DNA from: Bacteroidales bacterium
GTDB taxonomy: Bacteria > Bacteroidota > Bacteroidia > Bacteroidales > Bacteroidaceae
Length of the DNA stretch: 64,000 nt
Direction: 5' to 3'
Assembly: GCA_004556745.1 (NCBI GenBank)
Contig: SFFY01000005.1
Coordinates: forward strand, 1-64,000
Part shown: positions 8,148 to 16,593 of the stretch, in pieces
Position numbering within the stretch: the first letter of the stretch is position 1
Layout: every line of letters begins with the position of its first letter
Position numbers and translations under genes: made by a program
Notes under the pieces: generated by a model
Told to the model about the DNA's origin: nothing
What the model saw: only the letters and a program-made list of their open reading frames with translations
The model's database searches: none

Positions 8148-10373
8148 ATGACACACCTCACTGATTTGCACACCGAAGAAGAGAGAAGAGAAATACGCCG
8201 TCTTTTGCTGGAACTCTATCACGACCCGCACAACCGCCCTGCCGCAGAGCGGGCCAAGCAAACGGGCATACTCCTCAAACAGGCGTATGCCGAGGGTGCG
8301 CCCCTGCGCGATGCGTTTGGCAACAGCAGGCTCCTCATGGCGCTCCGCACAGTGTGCCTCGCCGCTTCCGAGATAGGGCTGCGCGGCGATGCGCTCACGG
8401 CCTTCGTGGTCTATGCCGCCACCGCGCCGGAACAGGGCGAAGAGATGTGCAAGACGGTGGAAAAAGTGCTCGGACTGGACACGGCCGCCGCGCTCCGCGC
8501 CATACTCCGCGTGAAAAGCATCGAGAGCAAGGCGGAAACCATGCAGACCGATAATTTCCGCAACCTCTTCATCGCCCAGGCGGGCGATATGCGCGTGGTG
8601 CTGCTCCTCATTGCCGAGAGCGTGGTGCTGATGCGCAGCATACGCGACACGGATAACACAGCCGAGCAGCAGCGCGTGTCGACAGAGGCTTCCGCGCTCT
8701 TCGCACAACTGGCGCATAAACTCGGACTCTATAAACTGAAAAGCGAACTCGAAGACCTTTCGCTCAAATATCTTGAACACGATGCCTACTACCTCATCAA
8801 GGACAGCCTGAACGCCAAGAAGCAGGAGCGCGATGCCTACATCGAACGCTTCATGGCGCCTATCAGAAAGATGCTCGACGAGGAAGGCCTAAAATACCAC
8901 ATCAAGGGGCGCACGAAGAGCATTCACTCTATCTGGCAAAAGATGAAGAAGCAAAAATGCGGCTTCAACGGCGTGTACGACCTCTTTGCCATTCGCATTA
9001 TCCTCGACGCGCCGCCCAAGGAAGAGAAGAAGCAGTGCTGGAAAGTCTTTTCGCTCATCACTGGGCAGTATGAGAGCAACTTGAAACGCCTGCGCGACTG
9101 GCTCACCGTGCCTAAGTCGAACGGCTACGAAAGTCTCCACATCACGGTGCGCGGACCGGAGGACAAATGGGTTGAGGTGCAGATACGCACGGAGCGCATG
9201 GACGAGGTGGCGGAACACGGCCTCGCGGCGCACTGGCGCTACAAAGGCGTGAAGAGCAGCGGCGGCACCGTGGATTCGTGGCTCGCCGACATTCGCAGCG
9301 CGCTCGAAACGGGAAATGAAGGGCTCCTCGCCGACAGCCTCACGCAGGGCACGGCCTCGCAGCAGGACGTCTACGTTTTTTCGCCCAAGGGCGACGTGTA
9401 CCGCCTGCCCGCAGGAGCCACAGTGCTCGACTTTGCCTACCTTATCCACTCGAAAATAGGTAACCGCTGCGTGGGCGGCAGGGTGGGAGGGCGCAACGTG
9501 CCCATTCGCCAGCAGCTGGAATGCGGGCAGACGGTGGAAATTCTCACCTCCGCCACGCAGCAGCCGCGCCAGGAGTGGCTCAACATCGCCGTGTCGCCCC
9601 ATGCCAAATCGAAAATCCGCGCCGCGCTCAAGGAACTGCAAGCAGGCGAAAGCGCCATGGGGCGCGAAGTCCTCGAGCGTAAGCTGCGCAACCGCAAGCT
9701 CGAATGGGACGAAAGCCTGATCAATCGTCTAATCAAGAAACTCGGATATAAGGAGTCCGCGCTCTTTTACAAGGCGTTGAATGACGAGACGCTCGATATT
9801 TCCGACGTGCTCGACACGTACGTCGAACTCTCGCGCCACGAGCAGGGCCTTGCCGAACGCGCCGCCACGCGCAGCGCGGAGGAGTATCAGGCAGATACGG
9901 AATTGGAGAGCCGTGCCAAGTCGTCGGACGACGTGCTGGTGATCGACCGCAACCTCAAAGGCATCGAGTTTCAACTGGCCCATTGCTGCAATCCCGTGTA
10001 TGGCGACGACGTTTTCGGATTTGTCACCGTGAGCGGCGGCATCAAAATCCACCGCACCAACTGTCCCAACGCGGCAGCCCTGCGCAGCCGTTTCGGCTAC
10101 CGCATCGTGAAAGCCCGCTGGGCGGGCAAGGGAGGCGGCAGTTACCCGATAACGCTGCGCGTCGTGGGCAATGATGACCTCGGCATCGTGAACAACATCA
10201 CGTCCATTATCTCCAAAGAGGAGCACATCATGCTCCGCAGCATCAACATCGACTCCAACGACGGTCTCTTCTCCGGCATTCTCACCGTGATGGTAGACGA
10301 TACCACGCGCCTCGAAGCCCTGCTGAAAAAACTGCGCACCGTGCGCGGCGTAAAGGCAGTGTCAAGGGCGTAA
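8148..10373 (+). CDS. relA: RelA/SpoT-family (p)ppGpp synthetase with degenerate hydrolase domain
   Basis: A long RSH protein of 741 residues that makes the alarmone (p)ppGpp from GTP/GDP and ATP. The synthetase domain is intact: GRTKSIHSIW near residue 255, DLFAIRIIL, NGYESLHITV near 324 and EVQIRTERMDEVAEHG with AAHWRYK. TGS (residues ~404-465), a CC/zinc-finger segment with AHCCNPVYGDDVFGFV near 611, and a C-terminal ACT domain follow. The N-terminal HD hydrolase domain has lost its signatures: where other RSH proteins read LLHDxVED this one has VVYAAT, and DRLHNMRTL is replaced by AESVVLMRSI. I infer a synthesis-only enzyme like E. coli RelA; another RSH with hydrolase activity should exist elsewhere in the genome. 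Confidence 0.9.
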   Translation: MTHLTDLHTEEERREIRRLLLELYHDPHNRPAAERAKQTGILLKQAYAEGAPLRDAFGNSRLLMALRTVCLAASEIGLRGDALTAFVVYAATAPEQGEEMCKTVEKVLGLDTAAALRAILRVKSIESKAETMQTDNFRNLFIAQAGDMRVVLLLIAESVVLMRSIRDTDNTAEQQRVSTEASALFAQLAHKLGLYKLKSELEDLSLKYLEHDAYYLIKDSLNAKKQERDAYIERFMAPIRKMLDEEGLKYHIKGRTKSIHSIWQKMKKQKCGFNGVYDLFAIRIILDAPPKEEKKQCWKVFSLITGQYESNLKRLRDWLTVPKSNGYESLHITVRGPEDKWVEVQIRTERMDEVAEHGLAAHWRYKGVKSSGGTVDSWLADIRSALETGNEGLLADSLTQGTASQQDVYVFSPKGDVYRLPAGATVLDFAYLIHSKIGNRCVGGRVGGRNVPIRQQLECGQTVEILTSATQQPRQEWLNIAVSPHAKSKIRAALKELQAGESAMGREVLERKLRNRKLEWDESLINRLIKKLGYKESALFYKALNDETLDISDVLDTYVELSRHEQGLAERAATRSAEEYQADTELESRAKSSDDVLVIDRNLKGIEFQLAHCCNPVYGDDVFGFVTVSGGIKIHRTNCPNAAALRSRFGYRIVKARWAGKGGGSYPITLRVVGNDDLGIVNNITSIISKEEHIMLRSINIDSNDGLFSGILTVMVDDTTRLEALLKKLRTVRGVKAVSRA

Positions 10374-10383
10374 GTGTGTTGGC

Positions 10384-10480
10384 GAGTAGGGGCGTTCTGC
10401 AGAACGCCCGCCTCGTGCGCCGAATGGCATAAATCACTGAGGTAATCATTTTTCGGGCGTTCTGCAGAACGCCCCTACTC
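10384..10480. repeat. type III inverted-repeat element
   Basis: The arm at 10384-10409 (GAGTAGGGGCGTTCTGCAG...) is the exact reverse complement of the arm at 10455-10480 over 26 bp, and each arm contains its own palindrome GGGCGTTCTGCAGAACGCCC. It sits in the relA/10518 gap and may end relA transcription. A sister element lies at 51393, and half-arms at 11847 and 16515. Confidence 0.85.
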
Positions 10481-10517
10481 ACCACGCAATATTTTCTCGT
10501 CAACTAAAAACAACTTT

Positions 10518-10712
10518 ATGAGCGACGGAAATTTCAATCGTAACCTTTTGCCGTACCGCGACTTCCAAAGCGGTGTGCGTGCCGGACGGGCGCAGATGCG
10601 CACGGCGGCGGTTGCGGCGTTCGAGAAATGGTTGGACGGCTGCGGCAGCGCTTTTTCAGAAGAAGAACGAGCCGTGGCCGTGCGGCAGTTTAAGGAAAAT
10701 CTAATACCATAA
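10518..10712 (+). CDS. small conserved hypothetical protein (64 aa)
   Basis: A charged cytoplasmic protein of 64 residues with no signal peptide or membrane segment. It resembles small Bacteroidetes proteins of the pattern LLPYRDFQSGVRAGRAQMR followed by a helical C-terminal half rich in Glu and Arg (SEEERAVAVRQFKENL). I know no function for it. It starts after the type III repeat and ends 7 bp before the lipoprotein gene, so the two are probably co-transcribed with ribE. Confidence 0.7.
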   Translation: MSDGNFNRNLLPYRDFQSGVRAGRAQMRTAAVAAFEKWLDGCGSAFSEEERAVAVRQFKENLIP

Positions 10713-10719
10713 ATATATT

Positions 10720-11226
10720 ATGACGAAAAATCCTTTAATCATCGTGCTCGCCCTGTTGGCGTGTCTCGTCCTGCCGCTGTGCACGGGGTGCAACGGCTGC
10801 GGAAAGCAGTCTGCCGACGAGCCGGCCGACACCACGACAGTGGCGGCAAGTGACAGCGTGCCGGGCGATTCCACCATTTACGGCACGAGCGACGAGTTCG
10901 GAATGAGTACCTTCTCGCTCATTGCCGACGGCACGGGCGACACGCTCTGCGTTATGCGCACCGCAAGCGACGGCACCGACGGGCAAATATGGGGCGACCT
11001 CGACGAGGGCAGCCGCTACGCCCTCACCACCCGCGATGGCGGCGAAGCCATCGGCGTGCTCATCAACCTCACGCAGCTCGAGACGTTCGTGGCGAAGGAC
11101 CGCTACAAAACCCTCAACGGTCATCTCTACATCGACGGCGAGGAAATACGGCTTAGCGCGCTCTGCGCCGATTCCCTTGCCGGCATCATCGTCAATAACT
11201 CGCAACCATTTATCTTAAAGAAGTAG
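10720..11226 (+). CDS. hypothetical lipoprotein
   Basis: The first 24 residues form a lipoprotein signal: a hydrophobic core (IIVLALLACLVLPL) and a lipobox-like LCTGC, so the mature protein should be lipid-anchored at Cys24. Asp/Thr-rich residues follow. The rest (about 130 residues, several beta-strand-like segments such as YALTTRDGGEAIGVLINLTQLE) is not a family I can name. The gene lies between the 64-residue protein and ribE, with gaps of 7 and 9 bp, which indicates one operon. Confidence 0.75.
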   Translation: MTKNPLIIVLALLACLVLPLCTGCNGCGKQSADEPADTTTVAASDSVPGDSTIYGTSDEFGMSTFSLIADGTGDTLCVMRTASDGTDGQIWGDLDEGSRYALTTRDGGEAIGVLINLTQLETFVAKDRYKTLNGHLYIDGEEIRLSALCADSLAGIIVNNSQPFILKK

Positions 11227-11235
11227 TAAACAAAT

Positions 11236-11844
11236 ATGTTTTCAGGCATTGTAGAAGCCACTGCCCGCGTCGTGGCCATAAAGAAAGACCGGGACAATAT
11301 AGATTTCACCCTCGAATGTCCGCTCTATAAGGGCGAACTGCACGTAGACCAAAGCGTGGCGCACAACGGCGTTTGCCTCACTGTGGTGCAGCACGACGAA
11401 GCGGGCCGCTACGTGGTGACGGCTATGGACGAGACCTTAAAGCGCAGCAACCTTGGTCTGCTCAAAGAGGGCGGCGAGGTGAACGTGGAACGCTCCATGA
11501 AAATGGACGGCCGCCTCGACGGGCATATCGTGCAGGGGCATGTAGACACCACGGCCGTGTGCATCGGCAAGGAAGACGCCGACGGCAGTTTCATCTTCAC
11601 CTTCCGCTACGAAACAGATAAGGAAATGATACGCCGCGGCTACTTCACCGTAGATAAAGGCAGCGTCACCGTGAACGGCGTGAGCCTCACCGTGTGCCGT
11701 CCCACCGCCGACACGTTCAGCGTGTGCATCATACCCTATACCTTCGAGCACACGAATTTCCACGCCATCGAGCCGGGAACGGTGGTAAACCTCGAATTCG
11801 ACATCTTGGGCAAATACCTCTGCCGCTTGCAGGAGTTGAAATAA
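11236..11844 (+). CDS. ribE: riboflavin synthase, alpha subunit
   Basis: Riboflavin synthase dismutates two 6,7-dimethyl-8-ribityllumazine molecules to riboflavin and a pyrimidine. The 202-residue protein starts with the family signature MFSGIVEA and shows the internal duplication of two lumazine-binding barrels: VAHNGVCLTV near residue 42 and VTVNGVSLTV near residue 141, with DGHIVQGHVDTT between them. Length is normal. No FMN riboswitch is possible in the 9-bp gap before it. A half-arm of the type III repeat follows its stop. Confidence 0.95.
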   Translation: MFSGIVEATARVVAIKKDRDNIDFTLECPLYKGELHVDQSVAHNGVCLTVVQHDEAGRYVVTAMDETLKRSNLGLLKEGGEVNVERSMKMDGRLDGHIVQGHVDTTAVCIGKEDADGSFIFTFRYETDKEMIRRGYFTVDKGSVTVNGVSLTVCRPTADTFSVCIIPYTFEHTNFHAIEPGTVVNLEFDILGKYLCRLQELK

Positions 11845-11883
11845 AAGTAGGGGCGTTTTGCATTTATATTATTATTAAACGAA

Positions 11884-12531
11884 GTGAGAAAGAAAGAGCG
11901 ATTTGAAGCTGTGCTGGCGCATTTCCGCGCCACGATGGACGCTACCGAGACAGAATTGCATTACAGCAATCCTTTCGAGTTGATAGTCGCCGTGGTGCTT
12001 TCGGCGCAATGCACAGACAAGCGCGTCAATATGGTTACGCCGCGCCTGTTTCGAGATTATCCCACGGCCGAATGTATGGCGCAGGCCACAGAGGCAGACA
12101 TCTTGGAGCACATCAGTTCCGTGAGTTATCCCAACAGTAAGGCGTCGCATTTGCTGGGTCTCTCAAAGATGCTCGTCGAGCAATACGGCGGCGAAGTACC
12201 GGGAGACTTCGACGAGCTCGTGAGGTTGCCCGGCGTTGGGCGCAAGACCGCCAACGTGGTGCTTGCCGTGGCATTCAAGCAGCAGACCCTCGCAGTAGAT
12301 ACCCACGTGTTTCGCGTGAGCCATCGCCTCGGACTCGTGCCGCCGTCGGCAACAACGCCTTATGCCGTAGAGCAGGCCTTGCGCAAATATCTGCCGCCCG
12401 AAGAAGTGGCGGCCTCCCATTACTGGATATTGCTCCACGGGCGTTATGTGTGCACCGCCCGCAAACCCCATTGCGACCGTTGCGCTTTCACGGCATTCTG
12501 TCCCACGTACGGCAAAGAGCAAAACCGCTAA
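11884..12531 (+). CDS. nth: endonuclease III (DNA glycosylase/AP lyase)
   Basis: Nth removes oxidised pyrimidines and cleaves the abasic site in base-excision repair. The start is GTG (VRKKERFEAVLAHF), the only start in register with the family N-terminus. The helix-hairpin-helix is LPGVGRKTANVV with the catalytic lysine in GRKTANV; the catalytic aspartate is in AVDTHVFRVSHR. The C-terminal 4Fe-4S site is complete (C-x6-C-x2-C-x5-C in CTARKPHCDRCAFTAFC). The gene lies 39 bp after ribE and probably shares its transcript. Confidence 0.95.
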   Translation: MRKKERFEAVLAHFRATMDATETELHYSNPFELIVAVVLSAQCTDKRVNMVTPRLFRDYPTAECMAQATEADILEHISSVSYPNSKASHLLGLSKMLVEQYGGEVPGDFDELVRLPGVGRKTANVVLAVAFKQQTLAVDTHVFRVSHRLGLVPPSATTPYAVEQALRKYLPPEEVAASHYWILLHGRYVCTARKPHCDRCAFTAFCPTYGKEQNR

Positions 12532-12559
12532 AACACATTGTCATATAATAAAAATATAG

Positions 12560-12568
12560 TAATTTTGC
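12560..12568 (+). promoter_or_regulatory. -7 promoter element of pheT
   Basis: TAATTTTGC matches the TAnnTTTGC consensus 45 bp before the pheT ATG. Confidence 0.6.
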
Positions 12569-12612
12569 GCTTGCTTAGCATAAAGTTAGCATATTAAACA
12601 TACAAATAAGCC

Positions 12613-15087
12613 ATGAACATATCTTATAAATGGTTGAAAGAATACGTTGATTTCGACCTCGGCGCAGAGCAAGTGGCGGAAGCGCTTACTTCTATCGGCC
12701 TCGAAGTGGGCAGCGTGGAAGAAGTGCAGGCCATTAAGGGCGGACTGCAAGGCCTCGTGGTGGCCGAAGTGCTTACCTGCGAGCCGCACCCCAATTCCGA
12801 CCACATGCACGTGTGCAGCGTCAATATCGGTGCAGAAGAGCCCGTGCAGATTGTCTGCGGCGCGGCAAACGTGGCACAGGGACAGAAGGTCATCGTTGCC
12901 ACGCTCGGCACCAAGCTCTACGACGGCGAGGAGTGCTTCACCATCAAGCGCTCTAAGCTGCGCGGCATAGAAAGCCTCGGCATGATTTGCGCGGAAGACG
13001 AAATCGGTATCGGCACTTCCCACGACGGCATCATCGTCCTGCCGCAGGACGCCAAGGTAGGCACGCCCGCTGCCGAGTATTACGGCATCGAAAGCGACTG
13101 GGTGATTGAAGTAGACATAACGCCCAACCGCGCTGATGCCTGCTCGCACTACGGCGTTGCCCGCGACCTTTACGCCTGGCTCGTACGCAACGGCCACAAG
13201 ACGGCGTTGCACCGCACGGACGTCTCGGCTTTTGCCACCGACAACCACGACCTCGACATCGACATCGTTGTAGAAAACACCGAAGCCTGCCCGCGCTATT
13301 GCGGAGTGACGATTAAGGGCTGCGAAGTGAAGGAAAGTCCCGAGTGGCTGCAAACGAAGTTGCGCACCATCGGCGTGCGTCCAATTAATAATGTGGTCGA
13401 CGTGACGAACTACGTGATGTTTGCCTACGGCCAGCCGCTCCACTGTTTCGATGCCGATATGATTGACGGCAAGAAAGTGGTGGTGAAAACGATGCCCGAA
13501 GGCACGCCCTTTGTGACCCTCGATGGCGAAGAGCACAAACTTTCAGAGCGCGACCTCGCCATCTGCAACGCCAACGCCCCCATGTGCATCGCCGGCGTGT
13601 TCGGCGGCAAGGGGTCGGGCACCTACGAAACCACGAAAGACGTGCTGCTCGAAAGCGCCTACTTCAATCCCACGTGGATCCGCAAGAGCGCACGTCGCCA
13701 CGGCCTTAACACCGATGCCTCCTTCCGCTTCGAGCGCGGCATCGACCCCGACCTGCAAGTCTACGCCCTCAAAGTGGCTGCCCTTATGGTCAAAGAACTG
13801 GCAGGCGGCACAGTCAGCATGGACATCAAAGACATTGAGGCACCGGGCTTGACGAAGAGCTTTGAAGTGGACCTCGACTACAAATATGCGCACGACCTCA
13901 TCGGCAAAACCATTCCCGCAGAAGTCATCAAGGAGATCGTAACCTCGCTGGAGATGAAAATCACTGCCGAGACCGAGAGCGGCATCAGCCTCTCCGTGCC
14001 CGCCTACCGCGTGGACGTGCAGCGCCCCTGCGACGTGGTGGAAGATATCCTGCGCATCTATGGATATAATAATGTGGAAATTCCCACGGCCGTCAAGTCG
14101 AGCCTCACGATTAAGGGCGAGGTGGACCGCAGCAACAAGTTGCAAAACCTCGTGTCCGAGCAACTCGTCGGCGAGGGCTTCCGCGAAATCCTCAACAACT
14201 CGCTCACGAAAGAGGCGTACTACAACGACCTTGCGGCTTATCCGAAAACCCACGCCGTGAAGTTGCTCAACCCCCTGAGCAGCGACCTCAACGTGCTGCG
14301 CCAGACGCTCCTCTTTGGCGGCTTGGAAAGCATTGCCCACAATGCCAACCGCAAGAACGCCAACCTCCGTTTCTTCGAGTTTGGTAACTGTTATTATAAA
14401 AATCCCGATATCACCGAAGAGCAAAAGGCTGCCGACACCCTCGCCGGCTATTCCGAAGACCTGCATCTCGGCCTTTGGCTCACAGGCAAGCGCGTGGAGG
14501 CATCTTGGGCGCACCCCGAAGAGCAGTCCAGCGTTTACGAACTTAAAGCCTACGTTGCGCATATTCTCACGCGCCTCGGAGCCCCCGTCGGCAAACTCAA
14601 GCAGCAGGCCGGCACGAACGACATCTTTGCCAAATCCCTGGCATTGGTCGACAACAACGGCACCGTTGTGCTCGAGTTCGGATTGGTGAAGAAATCCCTC
14701 ACCGCGCTTTTCGACATCAGCGCGGAAGTCTACTTCGCCGACATCAACTGGACGCTCCTGATGAAGAAGACCAAGAAGCACAGCGTCAGCTTCACCGAAA
14801 TCAGTAAGTTCCCCGCTGTGAGCCGCGACCTCGCACTCTTGGTCGACAAGAGCGTGGAGTTCGCCCGCATCGAGCAAATCGCCTTTGCCGCTGACAAGAA
14901 GTTCCTTAAAAAGGTCACCCTCTTCGACGTCTACGAAGGCAAGAACCTCGAAGCCGGGAAGAAGAGCTACGCCGTCAACTTCATGCTGCAAGACGAAACC
15001 AAGACGATGAACGATAAGCAGACCGATGCCGTTATGGCAAAGATTATTGCCAGCCTCGAAAAGCAGCTTGGCGCAAAACTTAGATAA
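12613..15087 (+). CDS. pheT: phenylalanyl-tRNA synthetase beta subunit
   Basis: PheT pairs with PheS (encoded at 41020 on the other strand) in the alpha2beta2 enzyme that charges tRNA-Phe. The 824-residue protein shows the expected order: N-terminal NISYKWLKEYVDF, a tRNA-binding OB fold (residues ~40-150, HPNSDHMHVC), the B3/B4 editing region (~210-390), B5 (~400-480), the catalytic-like core, and a C-terminal ferredoxin-fold anticodon-binding domain (KFPAVSRDLALLVD near 735). As usual in Bacteroidetes, pheS and pheT are unlinked. A yebC-family gene follows 82 bp downstream, across a tract of 8-bp repeats. Confidence 0.95.
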   Translation: MNISYKWLKEYVDFDLGAEQVAEALTSIGLEVGSVEEVQAIKGGLQGLVVAEVLTCEPHPNSDHMHVCSVNIGAEEPVQIVCGAANVAQGQKVIVATLGTKLYDGEECFTIKRSKLRGIESLGMICAEDEIGIGTSHDGIIVLPQDAKVGTPAAEYYGIESDWVIEVDITPNRADACSHYGVARDLYAWLVRNGHKTALHRTDVSAFATDNHDLDIDIVVENTEACPRYCGVTIKGCEVKESPEWLQTKLRTIGVRPINNVVDVTNYVMFAYGQPLHCFDADMIDGKKVVVKTMPEGTPFVTLDGEEHKLSERDLAICNANAPMCIAGVFGGKGSGTYETTKDVLLESAYFNPTWIRKSARRHGLNTDASFRFERGIDPDLQVYALKVAALMVKELAGGTVSMDIKDIEAPGLTKSFEVDLDYKYAHDLIGKTIPAEVIKEIVTSLEMKITAETESGISLSVPAYRVDVQRPCDVVEDILRIYGYNNVEIPTAVKSSLTIKGEVDRSNKLQNLVSEQLVGEGFREILNNSLTKEAYYNDLAAYPKTHAVKLLNPLSSDLNVLRQTLLFGGLESIAHNANRKNANLRFFEFGNCYYKNPDITEEQKAADTLAGYSEDLHLGLWLTGKRVEASWAHPEEQSSVYELKAYVAHILTRLGAPVGKLKQQAGTNDIFAKSLALVDNNGTVVLEFGLVKKSLTALFDISAEVYFADINWTLLMKKTKKHSVSFTEISKFPAVSRDLALLVDKSVEFARIEQIAFAADKKFLKKVTLFDVYEGKNLEAGKKSYAVNFMLQDETKTMNDKQTDAVMAKIIASLEKQLGAKLR

Positions 15088-15090
15088 AGG

Positions 15091-15130
15091 CGTTTACTTG
15101 TTTACTTGTTTACTTGTCTACTCGTTTACT
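15091..15130. repeat. type IV octamer tandem repeat (5 units)
   Basis: Direct tandem copies of GTTTACTT (three), GTCTACTC and GTTTACT lie in the pheT-yebC gap. The same 8-bp units occur at 17065, 22479, 40965, 43007 and 55493. Confidence 0.85.
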
Positions 15131-15169
15131 AAAATAAAACTAATTACAACTCATTAAATATATACTCCA

Positions 15170-15895
15170 ATGGGAAGAGCATTTGAATACCGCAAGGCAT
15201 CGAAACTGAAAAGATGGGGACACATGGCCCGCACGTTTACCAAAATCGGCAAGCAGATTGCCATAGCCGTTAAGGCCGGCGGTCCCGAACCCGAAAACAA
15301 CCCCGCGCTCCGCGCCATCATTGCCAACGCTAAGCGCGAAAACATGCCGAAGGACAACATCGAGCGTGCCATCAAGAACGCAATGGGTAAAGACCAGAGC
15401 GAGTACAAGTCAATGACCTACGAAGGCTACGGCCCGCACGGCATCGCCATCTTCGTAGACACGCTCACCGACAACCCCACGCGTACCGTGGGCGACGTGC
15501 GTTCCGTGTTCAACAAGTTCAACGGCAACCTCGGCACCATGGGTTCGCTCGCTTACCTCTTCGACCACAAGTGCGTGTTCTCCTTCAAGAAAAAGGACGG
15601 CCTCGACATGGACGAGATGATTCTCGAACTGATTGACTTCGGCGTAGAGGACGAATACGATGAAGACGAGGAAGAAGGCAGCATCACCATCTACGGCGAC
15701 CCTAAGAGCTTCAACCTCATTCAGAAGCACCTTGAAGAAAATGGCTACGAAGTGGTCGGCGCTGAGTTTACCTATATCCCCAACGACCTCAAAGACGTTA
15801 CGCCCGAAGAACGCGAGAGCATCGACAAGATGGTTGAGCGCCTCGAAGAGTTCGACGATGTGCAGACCGTCTACACCAACATGAAGCCCGAATAA
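15170..15895 (+). CDS. YebC/PmpR/TACO1-family protein
   Basis: The 241-residue protein begins MGRAFEYRKASKLKRWGHMARTFTKIGKQIAIAVK, a variant of the family's AGHSKWxNIKHRK start. It continues with GGPEPENNPALRAIIANAK and the MPKDNIERAIKNA segment. Family members are described as DNA-binding transcriptional regulators and, more recently, as ribosome-associated factors that ease translation of proline stretches. An acidic loop (EDEYDEDEEEG) is visible near residue 160. It is probably co-expressed with pheT. A 15-bp hairpin lies just downstream. Confidence 0.9.
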   Translation: MGRAFEYRKASKLKRWGHMARTFTKIGKQIAIAVKAGGPEPENNPALRAIIANAKRENMPKDNIERAIKNAMGKDQSEYKSMTYEGYGPHGIAIFVDTLTDNPTRTVGDVRSVFNKFNGNLGTMGSLAYLFDHKCVFSFKKKDGLDMDEMILELIDFGVEDEYDEDEEEGSITIYGDPKSFNLIQKHLEENGYEVVGAEFTYIPNDLKDVTPEERESIDKMVERLEEFDDVQTVYTNMKPE

Positions 15896-15910
15896 AAGTG
15901 CATGAATATG

Positions 15911-15945
15911 AACAATTCATTGTGCAGCCAGCACAATGAATTGTT
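15911..15945 (+). terminator. 15-bp perfect hairpin after the yebC-family gene
   Basis: AACAATTCATTGTGC pairs exactly with GCACAATGAATTGTT around a 5-nt loop, 15 bp after the stop codon. There is no T-run, so the role could be mRNA 3'-end stabilisation instead of termination. Its right arm runs into a single type V unit (GTTACAAAACTTAGTAAC). Confidence 0.45.
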
Positions 15946-16020
15946 ACAAAACTTAGTAACAAACCATTTTCGCAGATAGTAAAAAATATCACTGAGAAAG
16001 GAAATATTATCTCCGCGAAA
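15943..16020. repeat. type V repeat remnant (single unit)
   Basis: One unit, GTTACAAAACTTAGTAAC, is followed by GCAGATAGTAAAAAATATC and AGAAAGGAAATATTATCTC. The same kinds of flanks accompany the full arrays at 7790 and 29440. Confidence 0.5.
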
Positions 16021-16032
16021 GTGAAAAAAGAA

Positions 16033-16066
16033 AGGCAGGCCGTATTGACGGTCTGCCTGTTTTTTA
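16033..16066 (+). terminator. rho-independent terminator
   Basis: AGGCAGGCCGT pairs with ACGGTCTGCCT around ATTG, followed by GTTTTTT. It separates the yebC-family gene from the convergent lipoprotein gene. Confidence 0.8.
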
Positions 16067-16080
16067 AGAATTTCCCCCGA

Positions 16081-16485
16081 TTAGTTAGTGCGTCTATAAT
16101 CTTCCTTTTTCAAAATAAGGTGATAGACGGTTTGGCGATTGTCGGCGCGGGCATAATGATACTCGAAATCGATGCCTTCGTCTTTTAAAAGTTTATAGTC
16201 CGTGCTATTCGTCAATTCGTTGAGCAAGGCATTCCTAATCAGCACTTTGTCAGTGGTTTGTAGGAGCGTGGCGGTTGGCTCTGAAACCGTGTACCAAAGG
16301 GAATAGGTGCGGCGTGAAGGCGAGTAGGTAGTACTGTCGAGCACAGTGCCCGGCTCGCGTTCTTGCGGGCAATGCTTCTCGGTGAACTCACGCGCTTCGC
16401 GCTGCAAACGCTCATCGAAACGCTCCTGACAGCCTGCGAGGGCACACAAAAAGACTGCGGACAACAAAATAAAAGCCTTGTTCAT
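16081..16485 (-). CDS. hypothetical lipoprotein (134 aa)
   Basis: From the ATG at 16485 the protein starts MNKAFILLSAVFLCALAGC, a clear lipoprotein signal with lipobox LAGC. The upstream in-frame Met at 16542 would put 19 non-signal residues ahead of it and is rejected. The mature part is about 115 residues, charged, with a segment (TYSPSRRTYSLWYTVSEP) and a C-terminal half (NALLNELTNSTDYKLLKDEGIDFEY-like) typical of small Bacteroidetes lipoproteins of unknown function. Its promoter appears to be TAACTTTGC at 16566-16574, so the leader would carry a type III half-arm and a type IV octamer. Confidence 0.75.
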   Translation of the reverse strand: MNKAFILLSAVFLCALAGCQERFDERLQREAREFTEKHCPQEREPGTVLDSTTYSPSRRTYSLWYTVSEPTATLLQTTDKVLIRNALLNELTNSTDYKLLKDEGIDFEYHYARADNRQTVYHLILKKEDYRRTN

Positions 16486-16514
16486 TACGTTATGTATTAA
16501 GTAAACGAGTTTTT

Positions 16515-16537
16515 GTAGGGGCGTTTTGCAAACGCCC
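16515..16537. repeat. type III half-arm
   Basis: GTAGGGGCGTTTTGCAAACGCCC is a lone, slightly shortened arm of the type III element, in the leader of the minus-strand lipoprotein gene. Confidence 0.6.
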
Positions 16538-16565
16538 GCCAAGAGAAAACTGGTTGTTTCTTACT

Positions 16566-16574
16566 GCAAAGTTA
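16566..16574 (-). promoter_or_regulatory. -7 promoter element of the 16081 lipoprotein gene
   Basis: On the minus strand this reads TAACTTTGC, 80 bp before the chosen ATG. Confidence 0.5.
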
Positions 16575-16593
16575 ATCACAAAACGTTATTCCT

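Noticed and set aside
11227..11880. FMN riboswitch for ribE
   Set aside because: The gap before ribE is 9 bp and no RFN-type conserved segments occur upstream in the operon.
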